Shown piece by piece: positions 49,379 through 59,147 of a DNA stretch of 64,000 nt. A model generated the notes under the pieces. The model saw nothing but the letters and a program-made list of their open reading frames with translations, was not told the DNA's origin and ran no database searches. The translations under genes and the position numbers were made by a program. Origin of the DNA: Gemmatimonadota bacterium (GTDB lineage: Bacteria > Latescibacterota > UBA2968); NCBI GenBank assembly GCA_002727195.1, contig PBWH01000006.1, forward strand, positions 487,381 through 551,380, read 5' to 3'. The first letter of the stretch is position 1. Every line of letters starts with the position of its first letter.

Positions 49379-51001
49379 CTATCCCCTTTCCTCGACGAGA
49401 ATATCCCTGATGCGACTCCGCTGGACCTTGCCGGTAGAGGTCTTTGGGAGATCGTCAGGGTCGTAGACTACAATATGGTTTGGCGCCTCGAAGGCGCTGA
49501 GTCCTTCCACCTCTCCGGACAACCCACGCTCCCGAATCGACTGGGTGAGGGTTTCGTCGGGTTCGACGCCATCCCGATAAACGATGACCGCCCAGATCTC
49601 CTCACCCCACCGCTCTGAAGGCATTCCGATCACGTATGCGGCCGCGATTTCATCGACGGACTCGACAATCGCGTTCTCGACAGCAATCGGCGAGATGTTC
49701 ACTCCACCTTTGATGATGATCTCTTTCGCCCGGCCGTGGATGAAGTAGTATCGGTCCTCGCCGACTGTCTTCCAGCATCCGATGTCGCCTGTCCGGAACC
49801 AGCCGTTGCTGAAGGATTCGTGGGTGGCCTCGGGTTGATTGAGGTAACCGTCCGCGATCACGGGACCTCTCACGAGGATCTCTCCGAGCTCGCCTTCGTC
49901 CGGTTCCCCCTGAATGGCGACGTTACAGTTGGCCAGCTCCCGCCCGATGCTGTTTTCTTCGAGGAGCTTGCGATACAGCTCGGGCTCCAGGCTCGGTGGG
50001 ACACCCGTCACGCGCAGGCTGACCTCCGTCGTCCCGTAACCCTGCATCAACGGGACTCCGAATCGGTCCACAAAACGACACGCAGCACCCGCCGGTACTG
50101 GAGCTGACCCAATCATGACTTTCCGTAGGTGGGTCAGGTCGGAAGCGGCGGGGCCGTCCGATGCGTTGAGGTCGTGCATGATCGTGGGCACGATGCTCGT
50201 TGCTGTGACGACCTCCTCCTGGATCACTGGCCAGAATCCGTGCAGAGAATAGCGCGAATTCAGGACGAGAGTGCCACCGGTCATCAACATGGTCAGTGAG
50301 AATACGGTCGAGTTGACGTGGTGAAGCGGGAGGACCAGGCTCAGGCGGTCGGTGTCGTCGAATTCGAGCCACCGGATGATGCCGTCAGCGTTGCTCGTGA
50401 GGCTCTGACGCGTCAGACACGCCCCTTTAGGGGTGCCGGTCGTCCCGGAGGTATACAGAACCACGTTGGTGTGCTGCTCGAGGTCGGGTGTCCCGCTCCA
50501 CTCGGGTTCCAGGTCGGGAACAGGAGGGTCCGCCTCATCCAGTTCCTCGGTTGCGACCAGCCTGGATTCGGGCAGGGCGCATTGCTCTTCATCGAAAAGA
50601 TCGTTGAACGTACAGACAACGCGAGATCCTGAATCGTTGATCTTGAACTGCTTTCGGTCGGGTGTGTCGCGCTTCAGATCCAGGGGGACGGATGTGGCGC
50701 CGAGACGGAAAAGCGAGAGCGTGAGGAGTGGGATCTCGATCGCGTTGGGCAATGCGAGAGCGACACAGTCCCCGGGCCCGATCCCGTGTCGGTCGTGTAG
50801 GGCAGACGCGATCGTGGCGGTTCGGGTCTCGAGTTCAGCGTATGTGAGGGATGACCGCGCGTGCGTATCGACGTCGCAGAAGATCAGGGCGTCTTTGTCC
50901 GGAATCTCGCGAGCCCGGGTTCGGAGCAGGTCCGTGAAGTTCGCCCACGGGAACCTGTAGGTGTGAGGTCGTCCGTTCTTTTCGCAGGCGAGGATGCTCA
51001 C
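49379..51001 (-). CDS. AMP-dependent acyl-CoA synthetase/ligase
   Basis: LYTSGTTGTPKGACLTRQSL, QGYGTTEVS, GWFRTGDIGCW, PKTSTGKVQRSRIRD. Confidence 0.95.
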   Translation of the reverse strand: MSILACEKNGRPHTYRFPWANFTDLLRTRAREIPDKDALIFCDVDTHARSSLTYAELETRTATIASALHDRHGIGPGDCVALALPNAIEIPLLTLSLFRLGATSVPLDLKRDTPDRKQFKINDSGSRVVCTFNDLFDEEQCALPESRLVATEELDEADPPVPDLEPEWSGTPDLEQHTNVVLYTSGTTGTPKGACLTRQSLTSNADGIIRWLEFDDTDRLSLVLPLHHVNSTVFSLTMLMTGGTLVLNSRYSLHGFWPVIQEEVVTATSIVPTIMHDLNASDGPAASDLTHLRKVMIGSAPVPAGAACRFVDRFGVPLMQGYGTTEVSLRVTGVPPSLEPELYRKLLEENSIGRELANCNVAIQGEPDEGELGEILVRGPVIADGYLNQPEATHESFSNGWFRTGDIGCWKTVGEDRYYFIHGRAKEIIIKGGVNISPIAVENAIVESVDEIAAAYVIGMPSERWGEEIWAVIVYRDGVEPDETLTQSIRERGLSGEVEGLSAFEAPNHIVVYDPDDLPKTSTGKVQRSRIRDILVEERG

Positions 51002-51008
51002 AGCACGC

Positions 51009-52088
51009 TCAGTCGGAGATGGCTTTCTGTCTCAGCAGGTGGTCCACCAATACCAGGGCGACCATTGCTTCGACCATCGGTACGGCACGGGGAAGAACGC
51101 AGGGATCGTGGCGACCGCGGCCTTTGAGCACAGTCTCGTTGCCGTCCACGTCGACCGTATCCTGTTCTTTCAGGATCGTTGCGGTCGGCTTAAACGCGAC
51201 ACGCAACAGGATGTCTTCCCCGTTAGAGATCCCGCCCTGGATGCCGCCGGACTGGTTGGTCGTGGTCCTGATACGACCTGAATCGCTGTAGAAAGGGTCG
51301 TTGTGTTCCGAGCCAGTCATCTCAAGACCACCGAAACCTGAACCGACTTCGAAACCCTTGCTGGCCGGAAGGGAGAGAAGTGCCTTGGCAAGATCTGCCT
51401 CGAGCTTGTCGAACACCGGTTCGCCGAGCCCTGCGGGGACGTTCCGGGCGACGACTTCGACCACACCGCCAAGCGAGTCTCCGTCCTTACGAGCGGCGTC
51501 GATCAGGTCGATCATCTGTTCGGCCATCCCTGCGTCAGGGCACCTTACGATGTTCGCGTCTACCTGATCACGCGTGACCGACGATGGATCTACCTCGAAA
51601 CTCAGGTTCTTGACCCGGTTCACGTAGGCGACGATCTCGACGCCAGACTGTTGGCTCAAGATCTTCTGTGCGACAGCACCAGCGGCCACACGCCCGATCG
51701 TTTCTCTCGCGCTGGCTCGGCCGCCACCCTTCCAATTGCGGATTCCGTATTTTGCGTCGTAAGTGTAATCTGCGTGAGAAGGGCGGTACTTGACCCGCAT
51801 CTCTTCGTAATCGGCCGATCGAGCATCCTTGTTCCAGACCATCATGCTGATCGGAGTACCGAGGGTCTTGCCTTCGAACACGCCGGACAGGATCTGGATC
51901 TGATCCTCTTCCTTACGCTGGGTCGTAATCCGGCTCTGGCCTGGTTTGCGACGATCGAGTTCGACCTGGATTTCCTGCTCGGTGATATCCAGATTCGGTG
52001 GGCAGCCGTCGACGACCACGCCGACACCGCCACCGTGGGATTCGCCCCACGTTGTGATTCGAAACAGATGTCCGAAGGTGCTTCCCAT
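51009..52088 (-). CDS. aroC: chorismate synthase
   Basis: [87 protein letters not shown]. Confidence 0.97.
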   Translation of the reverse strand: MGSTFGHLFRITTWGESHGGGVGVVVDGCPPNLDITEQEIQVELDRRKPGQSRITTQRKEEDQIQILSGVFEGKTLGTPISMMVWNKDARSADYEEMRVKYRPSHADYTYDAKYGIRNWKGGGRASARETIGRVAAGAVAQKILSQQSGVEIVAYVNRVKNLSFEVDPSSVTRDQVDANIVRCPDAGMAEQMIDLIDAARKDGDSLGGVVEVVARNVPAGLGEPVFDKLEADLAKALLSLPASKGFEVGSGFGGLEMTGSEHNDPFYSDSGRIRTTTNQSGGIQGGISNGEDILLRVAFKPTATILKEQDTVDVDGNETVLKGRGRHDPCVLPRAVPMVEAMVALVLVDHLLRQKAISD

Positions 52089-52180
52089 TTTGCGATAAGT
52101 CTTTCTGTTTAGCGGGGTTAGGGTCTGCCAATTTACCGTATCGGTTCATGGGGGTCAAGGGTGTCACGGCGGTGGCCACC

Positions 52181-52209
52181 TTGACACCCCATAGGGCCCC
52201 CGCTATCTT
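52181..52209 (+). promoter_or_regulatory. sigma70-like promoter of the creatininase operon
   Basis: Consensus TTGACA (52181) - 17 bp - TATCTT (52204); followed by SD AAGGAGA and GTG 52236. Confidence 0.65.
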
Positions 52210-52235
52210 GCGCGGCCCCCATTAAGGAGACGCTG

Positions 52236-53006
52236 GTGCTGTCCGGAATCCTCGAAGAAATGACGATTGACGACGTTCGGGAACTCGACGCGAATGTCTG
52301 CGTGTTCCCGATCGGCTCGACCGAACCACACGGTCCTGCCCTGCCTTACGGCACGGACAGCTTTCGGGTCGAGGCTGCCTCATACGAAGGTACGAGGCGC
52401 GCCAACGAGATGGGAGGACGTGTAATCTGTTTCCCGACTCAACGGGTCAGTCTGAACAACAATTTTCGGGCGTTCCCGTTTGCCTGTCGGGTGCAGGTAC
52501 CGACCTTCATGGCGCTTCTGAAGGATCTTGTCGAGATGTGCGAGGCCGAGGGTGTCAGGCGCTTCGTATTCGTGAACGGGCACGGCGGAAATCCCGATGT
52601 GATCCGGGCCGTTCAGCGCGACCTGGCAGCCAAAGACGAGATCTTTACGTGTATGATCGGCGCTTCGCAGTGCGCGTCTGACGAGGCCCATTCGGTCTGG
52701 GAGCACCGGAGCGACCACGCAGGTGAAGAAGAGACGTCCGAGATTATGCACCTGCGGCCAGAGCTCGTCCGTGAGGAACATATCACAGACAACCCTCAGC
52801 ATCGCCCCAAGGTCGAATCGCTCAACACGTATCACGTCGACTTCGTCCGGCCGTGGCATCTCTATATTCCCGCCTCTGCTGGGGGGAATGCGACCAAGGC
52901 CTCGGCGGAGAAGGGGCAGACGGTTCTCGAGAGCGCTGTCGAAGGGATGGGTAAGCTGCTCTCCGACCTGTCCCAGGCGCCGGATACGGAAACCTTTCCT
53001 TACTGA
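52236..53006 (+). CDS. creatininase family (amido)hydrolase
   Basis: FPIGSTEPHGPALPYGTDSFRVEA, FVNGHGGNPDVIRA, DHAGEEETSEIMHL. Confidence 0.92.
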   Translation: MLSGILEEMTIDDVRELDANVCVFPIGSTEPHGPALPYGTDSFRVEAASYEGTRRANEMGGRVICFPTQRVSLNNNFRAFPFACRVQVPTFMALLKDLVEMCEAEGVRRFVFVNGHGGNPDVIRAVQRDLAAKDEIFTCMIGASQCASDEAHSVWEHRSDHAGEEETSEIMHLRPELVREEHITDNPQHRPKVESLNTYHVDFVRPWHLYIPASAGGNATKASAEKGQTVLESAVEGMGKLLSDLSQAPDTETFPY

Positions 53007-53012
53007 GCACCC

Positions 53013-54107
53013 ATGGTCACCTACCAGGATCTGGGCATTCGCCCGTTCATCAATGCAAGTGGCACCATCACGACACTCGGCGGCAGCCTGATGTCGGATG
53101 AGGTGCTGGATTCGATGCGAGCAGCGGGAGGCAGCTTTATCGACCTGAACCGACTGAACGAGTCAGCCGGTGAATACCTGGCGCGTCGGATCGGAGTCGA
53201 GGCAGCCTTTATCTCGTGCGGCGCCGCAAGCGGTGTTCAGTTGTCGGCGGCGGCGTGTCTGACCGGGACGGACCGGGACAGGGTGGCCGGGTTGCCCGAG
53301 ACAGACGGTAAGAACGAGTTCGTGATCAGTTCGGTGGATCGGCATACCTACATCCACCAGGGGATCGAGCTCTGCGGGGGAACGCTTGTCCGAGCTGGCA
53401 CGGATGACGGCGTGACGACCGAAGACCTTCTGGGCGCCGTCACCGAGCGCACGGCCGCGGTCGTGCACTTCCTTGGGAAGCAGACACGCGAACAGCTCGA
53501 GGAAGTCATCGTCGGTTGTGATCCGATGGGTGTCCCCGTCATCGTCGATGCTGCCGCTCAACTGCCGCCGCGCTCGAACCTGATTGAGATCGTGGGCCTG
53601 GGGGCCAGCCTCGTAAATTTTAGCGGAGGGAAGGGGATCGGGGGACCCCAGAGCAGCGGGCTTGTGCTGGGCAAGAAGGCGTTCGTTGACGCGGTTCGTC
53701 TCAACGCCAGTCCCAATAGCGGGATCGGTCGAGGGATGAAGGTCGGTAAGGAAGAGATCCTGGGGTTGGTTACGGCCGTGGATCGTTTCCTGAAAGGAAG
53801 CGACAGCGACGACCGGACCTCGTGGGAACGCCAAGCCTCGCTGATCGTTCAGTCGGTTAAAGACTGCGACGGCGTTTCTGGCGAAGTGCTTCGTGAGGGA
53901 CAGCCTGCTGCGCCGGATTTCGCACCGCGAGCCTACCTGACGTTCACGGGACCGGACCGCATTCCCACGACATTGAAATCACTCAAGAAAGGGGATCCGT
54001 CGATTGTCGTCCGACGCTCGGGCGATCAGATCATCGTGGATCCTATGACCATGCGTCCCGGCGAAGAAGAGATCGTCGCGGAGCGTCTCAAGGATATACT
54101 GACATGA
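53013..54107 (+). CDS. SelA-like / D-glucosaminate-6-phosphate ammonia-lyase-like PLP enzyme
   Basis: PFINASGTITTLGGSLMSDEV, DAAAQLPPRSNL, LVNFSGGKGIGGPQSSGLVLG. Confidence 0.85.
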   Translation: MVTYQDLGIRPFINASGTITTLGGSLMSDEVLDSMRAAGGSFIDLNRLNESAGEYLARRIGVEAAFISCGAASGVQLSAAACLTGTDRDRVAGLPETDGKNEFVISSVDRHTYIHQGIELCGGTLVRAGTDDGVTTEDLLGAVTERTAAVVHFLGKQTREQLEEVIVGCDPMGVPVIVDAAAQLPPRSNLIEIVGLGASLVNFSGGKGIGGPQSSGLVLGKKAFVDAVRLNASPNSGIGRGMKVGKEEILGLVTAVDRFLKGSDSDDRTSWERQASLIVQSVKDCDGVSGEVLREGQPAAPDFAPRAYLTFTGPDRIPTTLKSLKKGDPSIVVRRSGDQIIVDPMTMRPGEEEIVAERLKDILT

Positions 54108-54772
54108 AGACTCGGTCGTTGATGCTGGTGCTGATAGCCGCCCTCCTGACCGTGGGCGCCGGAGAAAAGGAGCAGAGCGTGATCTGGGAACTGGACAACC
54201 TGGAAGAGATCGGCGGGCATAAGGTCAAGGTCGTCGGAGAGCCGAAGGTGATCGACACGCCCTATGGCAAGGCGATCGAGTTTGACGGAATCGACGACGG
54301 GATCTTTCTGGACGTCCATCCCCTGGCCGGTATGACCGAGTTCACGGTCGAGGTGGTCTTCCAACCTTACATGGACGGTGTCGTGGAGCAGCGCTTCTTC
54401 CACATGCAGGAGTACGGGACGTCGGAACGTGTGATGTTCGAGACCCGGCTGACCGAAGAGGATGACCTCTGGTATCTCGACACGTTCATGCAGACGGGCG
54501 GCAAGAACAACACGATGCTGGCGATCGGGGACAAGCACGAGATCGGTCCGTGGTATCACGCGGCCATCGTGGTCGACGGGGAGACGTTCAAGCACTATGT
54601 GAACGGTCAGATGGAGCTCGGCAAGGAAGTGCCGTTCGTTCCACAGAAACCGGGGGAGACCTCCTTCGGGGTCCGGCTGAACAAGATCTGGTGGTATAAG
54701 GGGGCGATCCGGAAGGCTCGATTCACGCCGCGGGCGATGTCCCCGAGCGAATTCCTGACCGCCGAGGACTAG
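54104..54772 (+). CDS. exported LamG/concanavalin A-like domain protein
   Basis: Signal peptide; KAIEFDGIDDGIFLDVHPLAGMTEFTVEVVFQPY, WYHAAIVVDGETFKHYVNGQ. Confidence 0.82.
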   Translation: MKTRSLMLVLIAALLTVGAGEKEQSVIWELDNLEEIGGHKVKVVGEPKVIDTPYGKAIEFDGIDDGIFLDVHPLAGMTEFTVEVVFQPYMDGVVEQRFFHMQEYGTSERVMFETRLTEEDDLWYLDTFMQTGGKNNTMLAIGDKHEIGPWYHAAIVVDGETFKHYVNGQMELGKEVPFVPQKPGETSFGVRLNKIWWYKGAIRKARFTPRAMSPSEFLTAED

Positions 54773-54773
54773 G

Positions 54774-56210
54774 ATGTCGATCGAAGTTAAAGACGTTCAG
54801 ATGCACGTGCTGAACATGCGCACGCGATTCCCTTTCAAGTATGGGATCGCGTCCCTTGTCGCACTGCCGCATCTGTTCGTCCGAGTCGACGCGGAGATCG
54901 ATGGACGGAGAGCAGTAGGGGTAGCTGCTGACGGACTTCCGCCGAAGTGGTTCACGAAGAATCCGGAAGCTCCGTTCGAGTCGGACCTGGACGAGATGCT
55001 GGCCGTGATCGGGAACGCGACGAAGCTTACCGAGGATTCGGAGACATCCGGATCGGTATACGAGCTCTGGCAGCACATCTACGAAGGGCAGTCATCCTGG
55101 GCAGCATCGATGGCCTATCCACCCCTTCTGTGGGGCTTTGGCGTTAGCCTGGTAGAACGTGCGCTGATCGACGCGTTCTGTCGTGCGCAGGAAACGACGT
55201 TCGCGAACGCTGTCCGGGAAGACGGTCTCGGTGTCGACCTGGGGGCGATCCACCCGGAACTCGGTGGGACGAAGGCCGCAGAGTTTCTCCCAGCCGATCC
55301 GCTGTCTGACATCCGCGTCAGGCATACGGTCGGTCTCGCCGACCCGCTCACAGCCGCCGACATTCAGGAGGAGGATCGGCTTACAGACGGGCTGCCGCAC
55401 TCACTCGAAGAAAACATCCAGACCTACGGCCTGACGCACCTTAAGATCAAGCTCTGCGGCGATGCCGATGCAGATCGGGCGCGTCTCAAGCAGATCGCGG
55501 GTTTAATGAGCGGTCGGCAATGTGAGTTTACGCTCGATGGGAACGAGCAGTATACCGAGCTCGCGCCCTTCCGCGCGCTCTGGGAAGCGATTCGGTCCGA
55601 CACGGAACTCGATGCTTTTCTCGGTGGCCTCATCTTCGTTGAGCAGCCACTTCACCGGGACGTCGCATTGAGCGACGAGGCGCAGGCGGTGTTGTCCGAC
55701 TGGGGGGATTGTCCACCCATGATCATCGACGAGTCGGACGGCTCGCTCGACAGCTCCAGGCGGGCTCTGGAATGTGGCTACGTCGGGACGAGCCATAAGA
55801 ACTGCAAGGGGATCTTCAAGGGAGTCGCGAATGCGTGCCTGATGGCCAGACGCGCGACCGAAACGGGAATCCCTCACATCCTCAGCAGTGAAGATCTAGC
55901 CAACGTGGGTCCGGTCGCGCTGACCCAGGATCTGGCGGTATTGGCTACGCTTGGCATCTCGCATTCGGAACGGAACGGTCATCACTACTTTGCCGGGCTC
56001 AGTATGTTCCCCGACGATGTTCAAGGCCAGATCGAGTCCCACCACGGTACCCTTTACCGCTCGGAAGGCGCATTCCCAACCCTTGCCGTGACCGACGGAC
56101 GCCTTGACGTGTCTTCGGTCGTGATGGCTCCGTTCGGATACGCCTTCGATCTCGATACCACGCGATACACGCCGCTCGACGAGTGGTCCGCCGATTCACT
56201 CGATCTATAG
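54774..56210 (+). CDS. uncharacterised enolase-superfamily protein
   Basis: LKIKLCGDADADR, FTLDGNEQY, IFVEQPL, IIDESDG, GTSHKNCKGIFKG in the order expected for the superfamily. Confidence 0.8.
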   Translation: MSIEVKDVQMHVLNMRTRFPFKYGIASLVALPHLFVRVDAEIDGRRAVGVAADGLPPKWFTKNPEAPFESDLDEMLAVIGNATKLTEDSETSGSVYELWQHIYEGQSSWAASMAYPPLLWGFGVSLVERALIDAFCRAQETTFANAVREDGLGVDLGAIHPELGGTKAAEFLPADPLSDIRVRHTVGLADPLTAADIQEEDRLTDGLPHSLEENIQTYGLTHLKIKLCGDADADRARLKQIAGLMSGRQCEFTLDGNEQYTELAPFRALWEAIRSDTELDAFLGGLIFVEQPLHRDVALSDEAQAVLSDWGDCPPMIIDESDGSLDSSRRALECGYVGTSHKNCKGIFKGVANACLMARRATETGIPHILSSEDLANVGPVALTQDLAVLATLGISHSERNGHHYFAGLSMFPDDVQGQIESHHGTLYRSEGAFPTLAVTDGRLDVSSVVMAPFGYAFDLDTTRYTPLDEWSADSLDL

Positions 56211-56217
56211 CCTGCCG

Positions 56218-57564
56218 ATGTCATCAGTCGATTGGAATCAAGTGAAGGACGAGGTGACCGGGTTCCTCCAGGATCTGGTCCGCTTCGACACGACGAATCC
56301 ACCCGGCAACGAGACTCTCTGTGCGAACTATATCGCCGAGGTGCTCGAACGTGAGGGGATTTCGTCATCGGTAACCGAGTCTGAACCGGAACGGGGTAAC
56401 GTCGTGGCTCGTCTTGATGGCGGGGATCAGGAGACACTGATGCTCCTGGGCCATACGGATGTCGTGGCGGCCGAACCCGAACACTGGACCCATCCGCCGT
56501 TTTCAGGCAAGCTTGTGGACGGCACCATCTGGGGGCGGGGCACGCTCGACATGAAGGGGATGGTCGCGGCCGAGTTGATGATCTTCCTGCTGATGCATCG
56601 ACAGAGGATCAAGCTGAATCGCGATCTCGTGTATGCGGCCACCGCCGACGAGGAGGCCGGGAAAGGGCACCACGGGATCGGGTGGCTGATCGACAATCAT
56701 CCTGATATGGTCGACACCCGGTATGTGTTGACGGAGGGTGGTGGAGCCGATATCCAGATCGGTGGATCTCAGTTCTTCACCGTCCAAACCGGACAAAAGG
56801 GCATCTTCCGGTTCCTTCTGAAGGCGAAAGGACGTCCGGGTCACGGATCCGTCCCACACGACGAGAACGCAGTGGTCCGGTTATCGCAGGCCCTCGCGAG
56901 GTTGGGCACCGAACGATTCCCGATCCATCCTTCGCCAACGCTCAAGGCCTTCCTGGAGGGGATTGCGGATACGCAGGATGAACAGACTGCGTCTCACCTC
57001 CGCGGTGTACTGGATCCAGAGCAGTCCGACGACGCGCTGCTCCGTACGCCTTTCGATAACGATACGATCGCCAGTATCCGGTCGCTCCTAAGGAACACGC
57101 TGTCCCCGACGATGCTGGATGCAGGGAGCAAGATCAACGTGATCCCCGGTGAGGCGGTCGCGTGGGTGGACGGTCGACTCGCGCCCGGTCAGACGGATGA
57201 GACCATCCTCGCCGAAATCGAGCCGCTGCTTGGGGAAGACGTTACGGTCGAAGTGGATCAGTATAGTCCGCCGATAGAGGCGACCATCGAATCTCCGCTG
57301 TATGAGACGATTGTAGACGTTGTGGGCAGCCACGAACCGGACGCACGGGTGATTCCCGCGCTTATGACGGGCGGGACCGATGCGAAGCATATACTGCCGA
57401 GACGACCCGATACGCTCGTTTATGGGTTTATGCCGATGAAGCAGAGGGAGGGGGAAGAGGAAGGCTCGCTGATACACGGCCACGACGAGCGGGTCACGGT
57501 CGAGAATCTGTTGTTCGCCACTCGCGTACTGTACGACGTGGTGATGGAGTTCTGTACGGACTGA
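56218..57564 (+). CDS. M20 family metallopeptidase (ArgE/DapE/CPG2-like)
   Basis: LMLLGHTDVV, GRGTLDMKGMVAA, ATADEEAGKGHHG, MTGGTDAKH. Confidence 0.93.
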   Translation: MSSVDWNQVKDEVTGFLQDLVRFDTTNPPGNETLCANYIAEVLEREGISSSVTESEPERGNVVARLDGGDQETLMLLGHTDVVAAEPEHWTHPPFSGKLVDGTIWGRGTLDMKGMVAAELMIFLLMHRQRIKLNRDLVYAATADEEAGKGHHGIGWLIDNHPDMVDTRYVLTEGGGADIQIGGSQFFTVQTGQKGIFRFLLKAKGRPGHGSVPHDENAVVRLSQALARLGTERFPIHPSPTLKAFLEGIADTQDEQTASHLRGVLDPEQSDDALLRTPFDNDTIASIRSLLRNTLSPTMLDAGSKINVIPGEAVAWVDGRLAPGQTDETILAEIEPLLGEDVTVEVDQYSPPIEATIESPLYETIVDVVGSHEPDARVIPALMTGGTDAKHILPRRPDTLVYGFMPMKQREGEEEGSLIHGHDERVTVENLLFATRVLYDVVMEFCTD

Positions 57565-57575
57565 AGGGAGTTACG

Positions 57576-58148
57576 ATGAAAAGGATCATACTTGCAGGGC
57601 TGCTTGGATTCACCGTCTGGGCGTGTGCTCAGGACTCAGCACCCAAGCCGGATGCGGGTAACACCTCAAACGCAGCGCATCTCGAAGGTGAGTCCCTCAA
57701 TCTGGGGGGCATCAGCGTCACCTCACCCGCGGCCTGGCAGTCACAGCCGCCGAGTTCTTCTATGCGGAAGGCGCAGTTCGTACTGCCCGGCCAAGGTGGT
57801 GGTGGGGACGCCGAGTTGGTCGTGTTCTACTTTGGGGCCGGAAATGCGGGATCCGTCGAGATGAACCTCCAGAGATGGAGAGGCCAGATGAAGGGAGCCG
57901 AGGGTGAGACGACCAAGGGAACGGTCAACGGGATGCCCGTGACCACACTCGACGTGTCAGGGTCGTATGCGGCCTCTATGGGGCCGATGATGCAGTCTGG
58001 GCCTGAGAAGTCCGGCTACCGGATGGTGGCGTCGATCGTGGAGAGTCCTGCAGGCGCTTACTACTTCAAGCTGACGGGACCACAGGAAACGGTGAGTCAC
58101 TGGAAGCAGACGTTCGACCAGTTTATTGCCAGCGCAAAGGCGTCCTGA
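57576..58148 (+). CDS. putative lipoprotein of unknown function
   Basis: MKRIILAGLLGFTVWAC lipobox-like start. Confidence 0.65.
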   Translation: MKRIILAGLLGFTVWACAQDSAPKPDAGNTSNAAHLEGESLNLGGISVTSPAAWQSQPPSSSMRKAQFVLPGQGGGGDAELVVFYFGAGNAGSVEMNLQRWRGQMKGAEGETTKGTVNGMPVTTLDVSGSYAASMGPMMQSGPEKSGYRMVASIVESPAGAYYFKLTGPQETVSHWKQTFDQFIASAKAS

Positions 58149-59125
58149 TGGCTGCCAAGGTTCTGGTGACGGATTACGCGTGGTCAGATCTCGATGTCGA
58201 GCGTTCCGTCTTGGATGAAATCGGCGCGGAACTGATCGACGCTCCGGATGGCGAGGAGGAGACCCTGGTCGCGCTGGCGGAGGGGTGTGTTGGTATCCTG
58301 ACATGCTGGGCCCAGACGACACAGAACGTGATCGCCTCGGCGCTCCCGGATCTGAAGGTTGTTGTGCGGTATGGGGTCGGGCTGGACAACATTGCGATAC
58401 CGTATGCGACCGAGAATGGTATTCCGGTCGCCTACGTACCGGATTACTGCTTTGTCGACGTGGCCGAGCACGCCATGGCCCTAATGCTGTCCTTCGCTCG
58501 CAAGATAACACCCTTCGACCGGTCGATTCGATCGGGTTCGTGGAACATCCAGGATCGCGTTCCCCTGAACCGCGTGACCGGCCGCACGCTCGGCCTGATC
58601 GGCTTCGGCCAGATCGCCCAACAGATGGTTCCCCGAGCGAAGGCATTCGGAATGCGGGTGATCGCCCATTCTCGGTCGCTCACCGATGAGGGGGCGGCAG
58701 AGGCGGGTGCCGAGCGAATGGATCTCGATACCCTTCTGTCGGAGTCGGATTTCGTCTCGATTCATACGCCGCTGACTGACGAGACCCAGGGGATGATCGG
58801 CACGGACGCCCTGAAAGCGATGAAACAGACGGCGTTTCTGATCAATACCTCCCGTGGTGACGTGATCGACGAAGCTGCGCTTCTGGATGCTCTAAAGGCT
58901 GACGAGATCGCGGGGGCGGCGCTCGACGTGCGGACACAGGAGCCGCCCGTCGAAGGAGATGAACTGCTGACGCTCGACAATGTGATTCACACCCCGCACG
59001 CCGCCTTCTACTCGACGGAGTCTCTCGTAGAGTTGCGATCGAAAGCCGCAAACGAGGTGAAACGTGTTCTGACGGGCGACGAGCCCATCCAACTTGTGAA
59101 CCCGGAATATCGAGACGCCGGTTAA
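58148..59125 (+). CDS. D-2-hydroxyacid dehydrogenase (C-terminal-binding-protein-like)
   Basis: GRTLGLIGFGQIAQQMVPRAKAFGM, INTSRGDVIDEAALLDAL, TPHAAFYS. Confidence 0.93.
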   Translation: MAAKVLVTDYAWSDLDVERSVLDEIGAELIDAPDGEEETLVALAEGCVGILTCWAQTTQNVIASALPDLKVVVRYGVGLDNIAIPYATENGIPVAYVPDYCFVDVAEHAMALMLSFARKITPFDRSIRSGSWNIQDRVPLNRVTGRTLGLIGFGQIAQQMVPRAKAFGMRVIAHSRSLTDEGAAEAGAERMDLDTLLSESDFVSIHTPLTDETQGMIGTDALKAMKQTAFLINTSRGDVIDEAALLDALKADEIAGAALDVRTQEPPVEGDELLTLDNVIHTPHAAFYSTESLVELRSKAANEVKRVLTGDEPIQLVNPEYRDAG

Positions 59126-59147
59126 CCGGCAGCAACGGAAGGCAAAG

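Noticed and set aside
53013-54107. True L-seryl-tRNA(Sec) selenium transferase (SelA)
   Set aside because: Too short and embedded in a catabolic operon; better fits the SelA-like/DgaE ammonia-lyase group.
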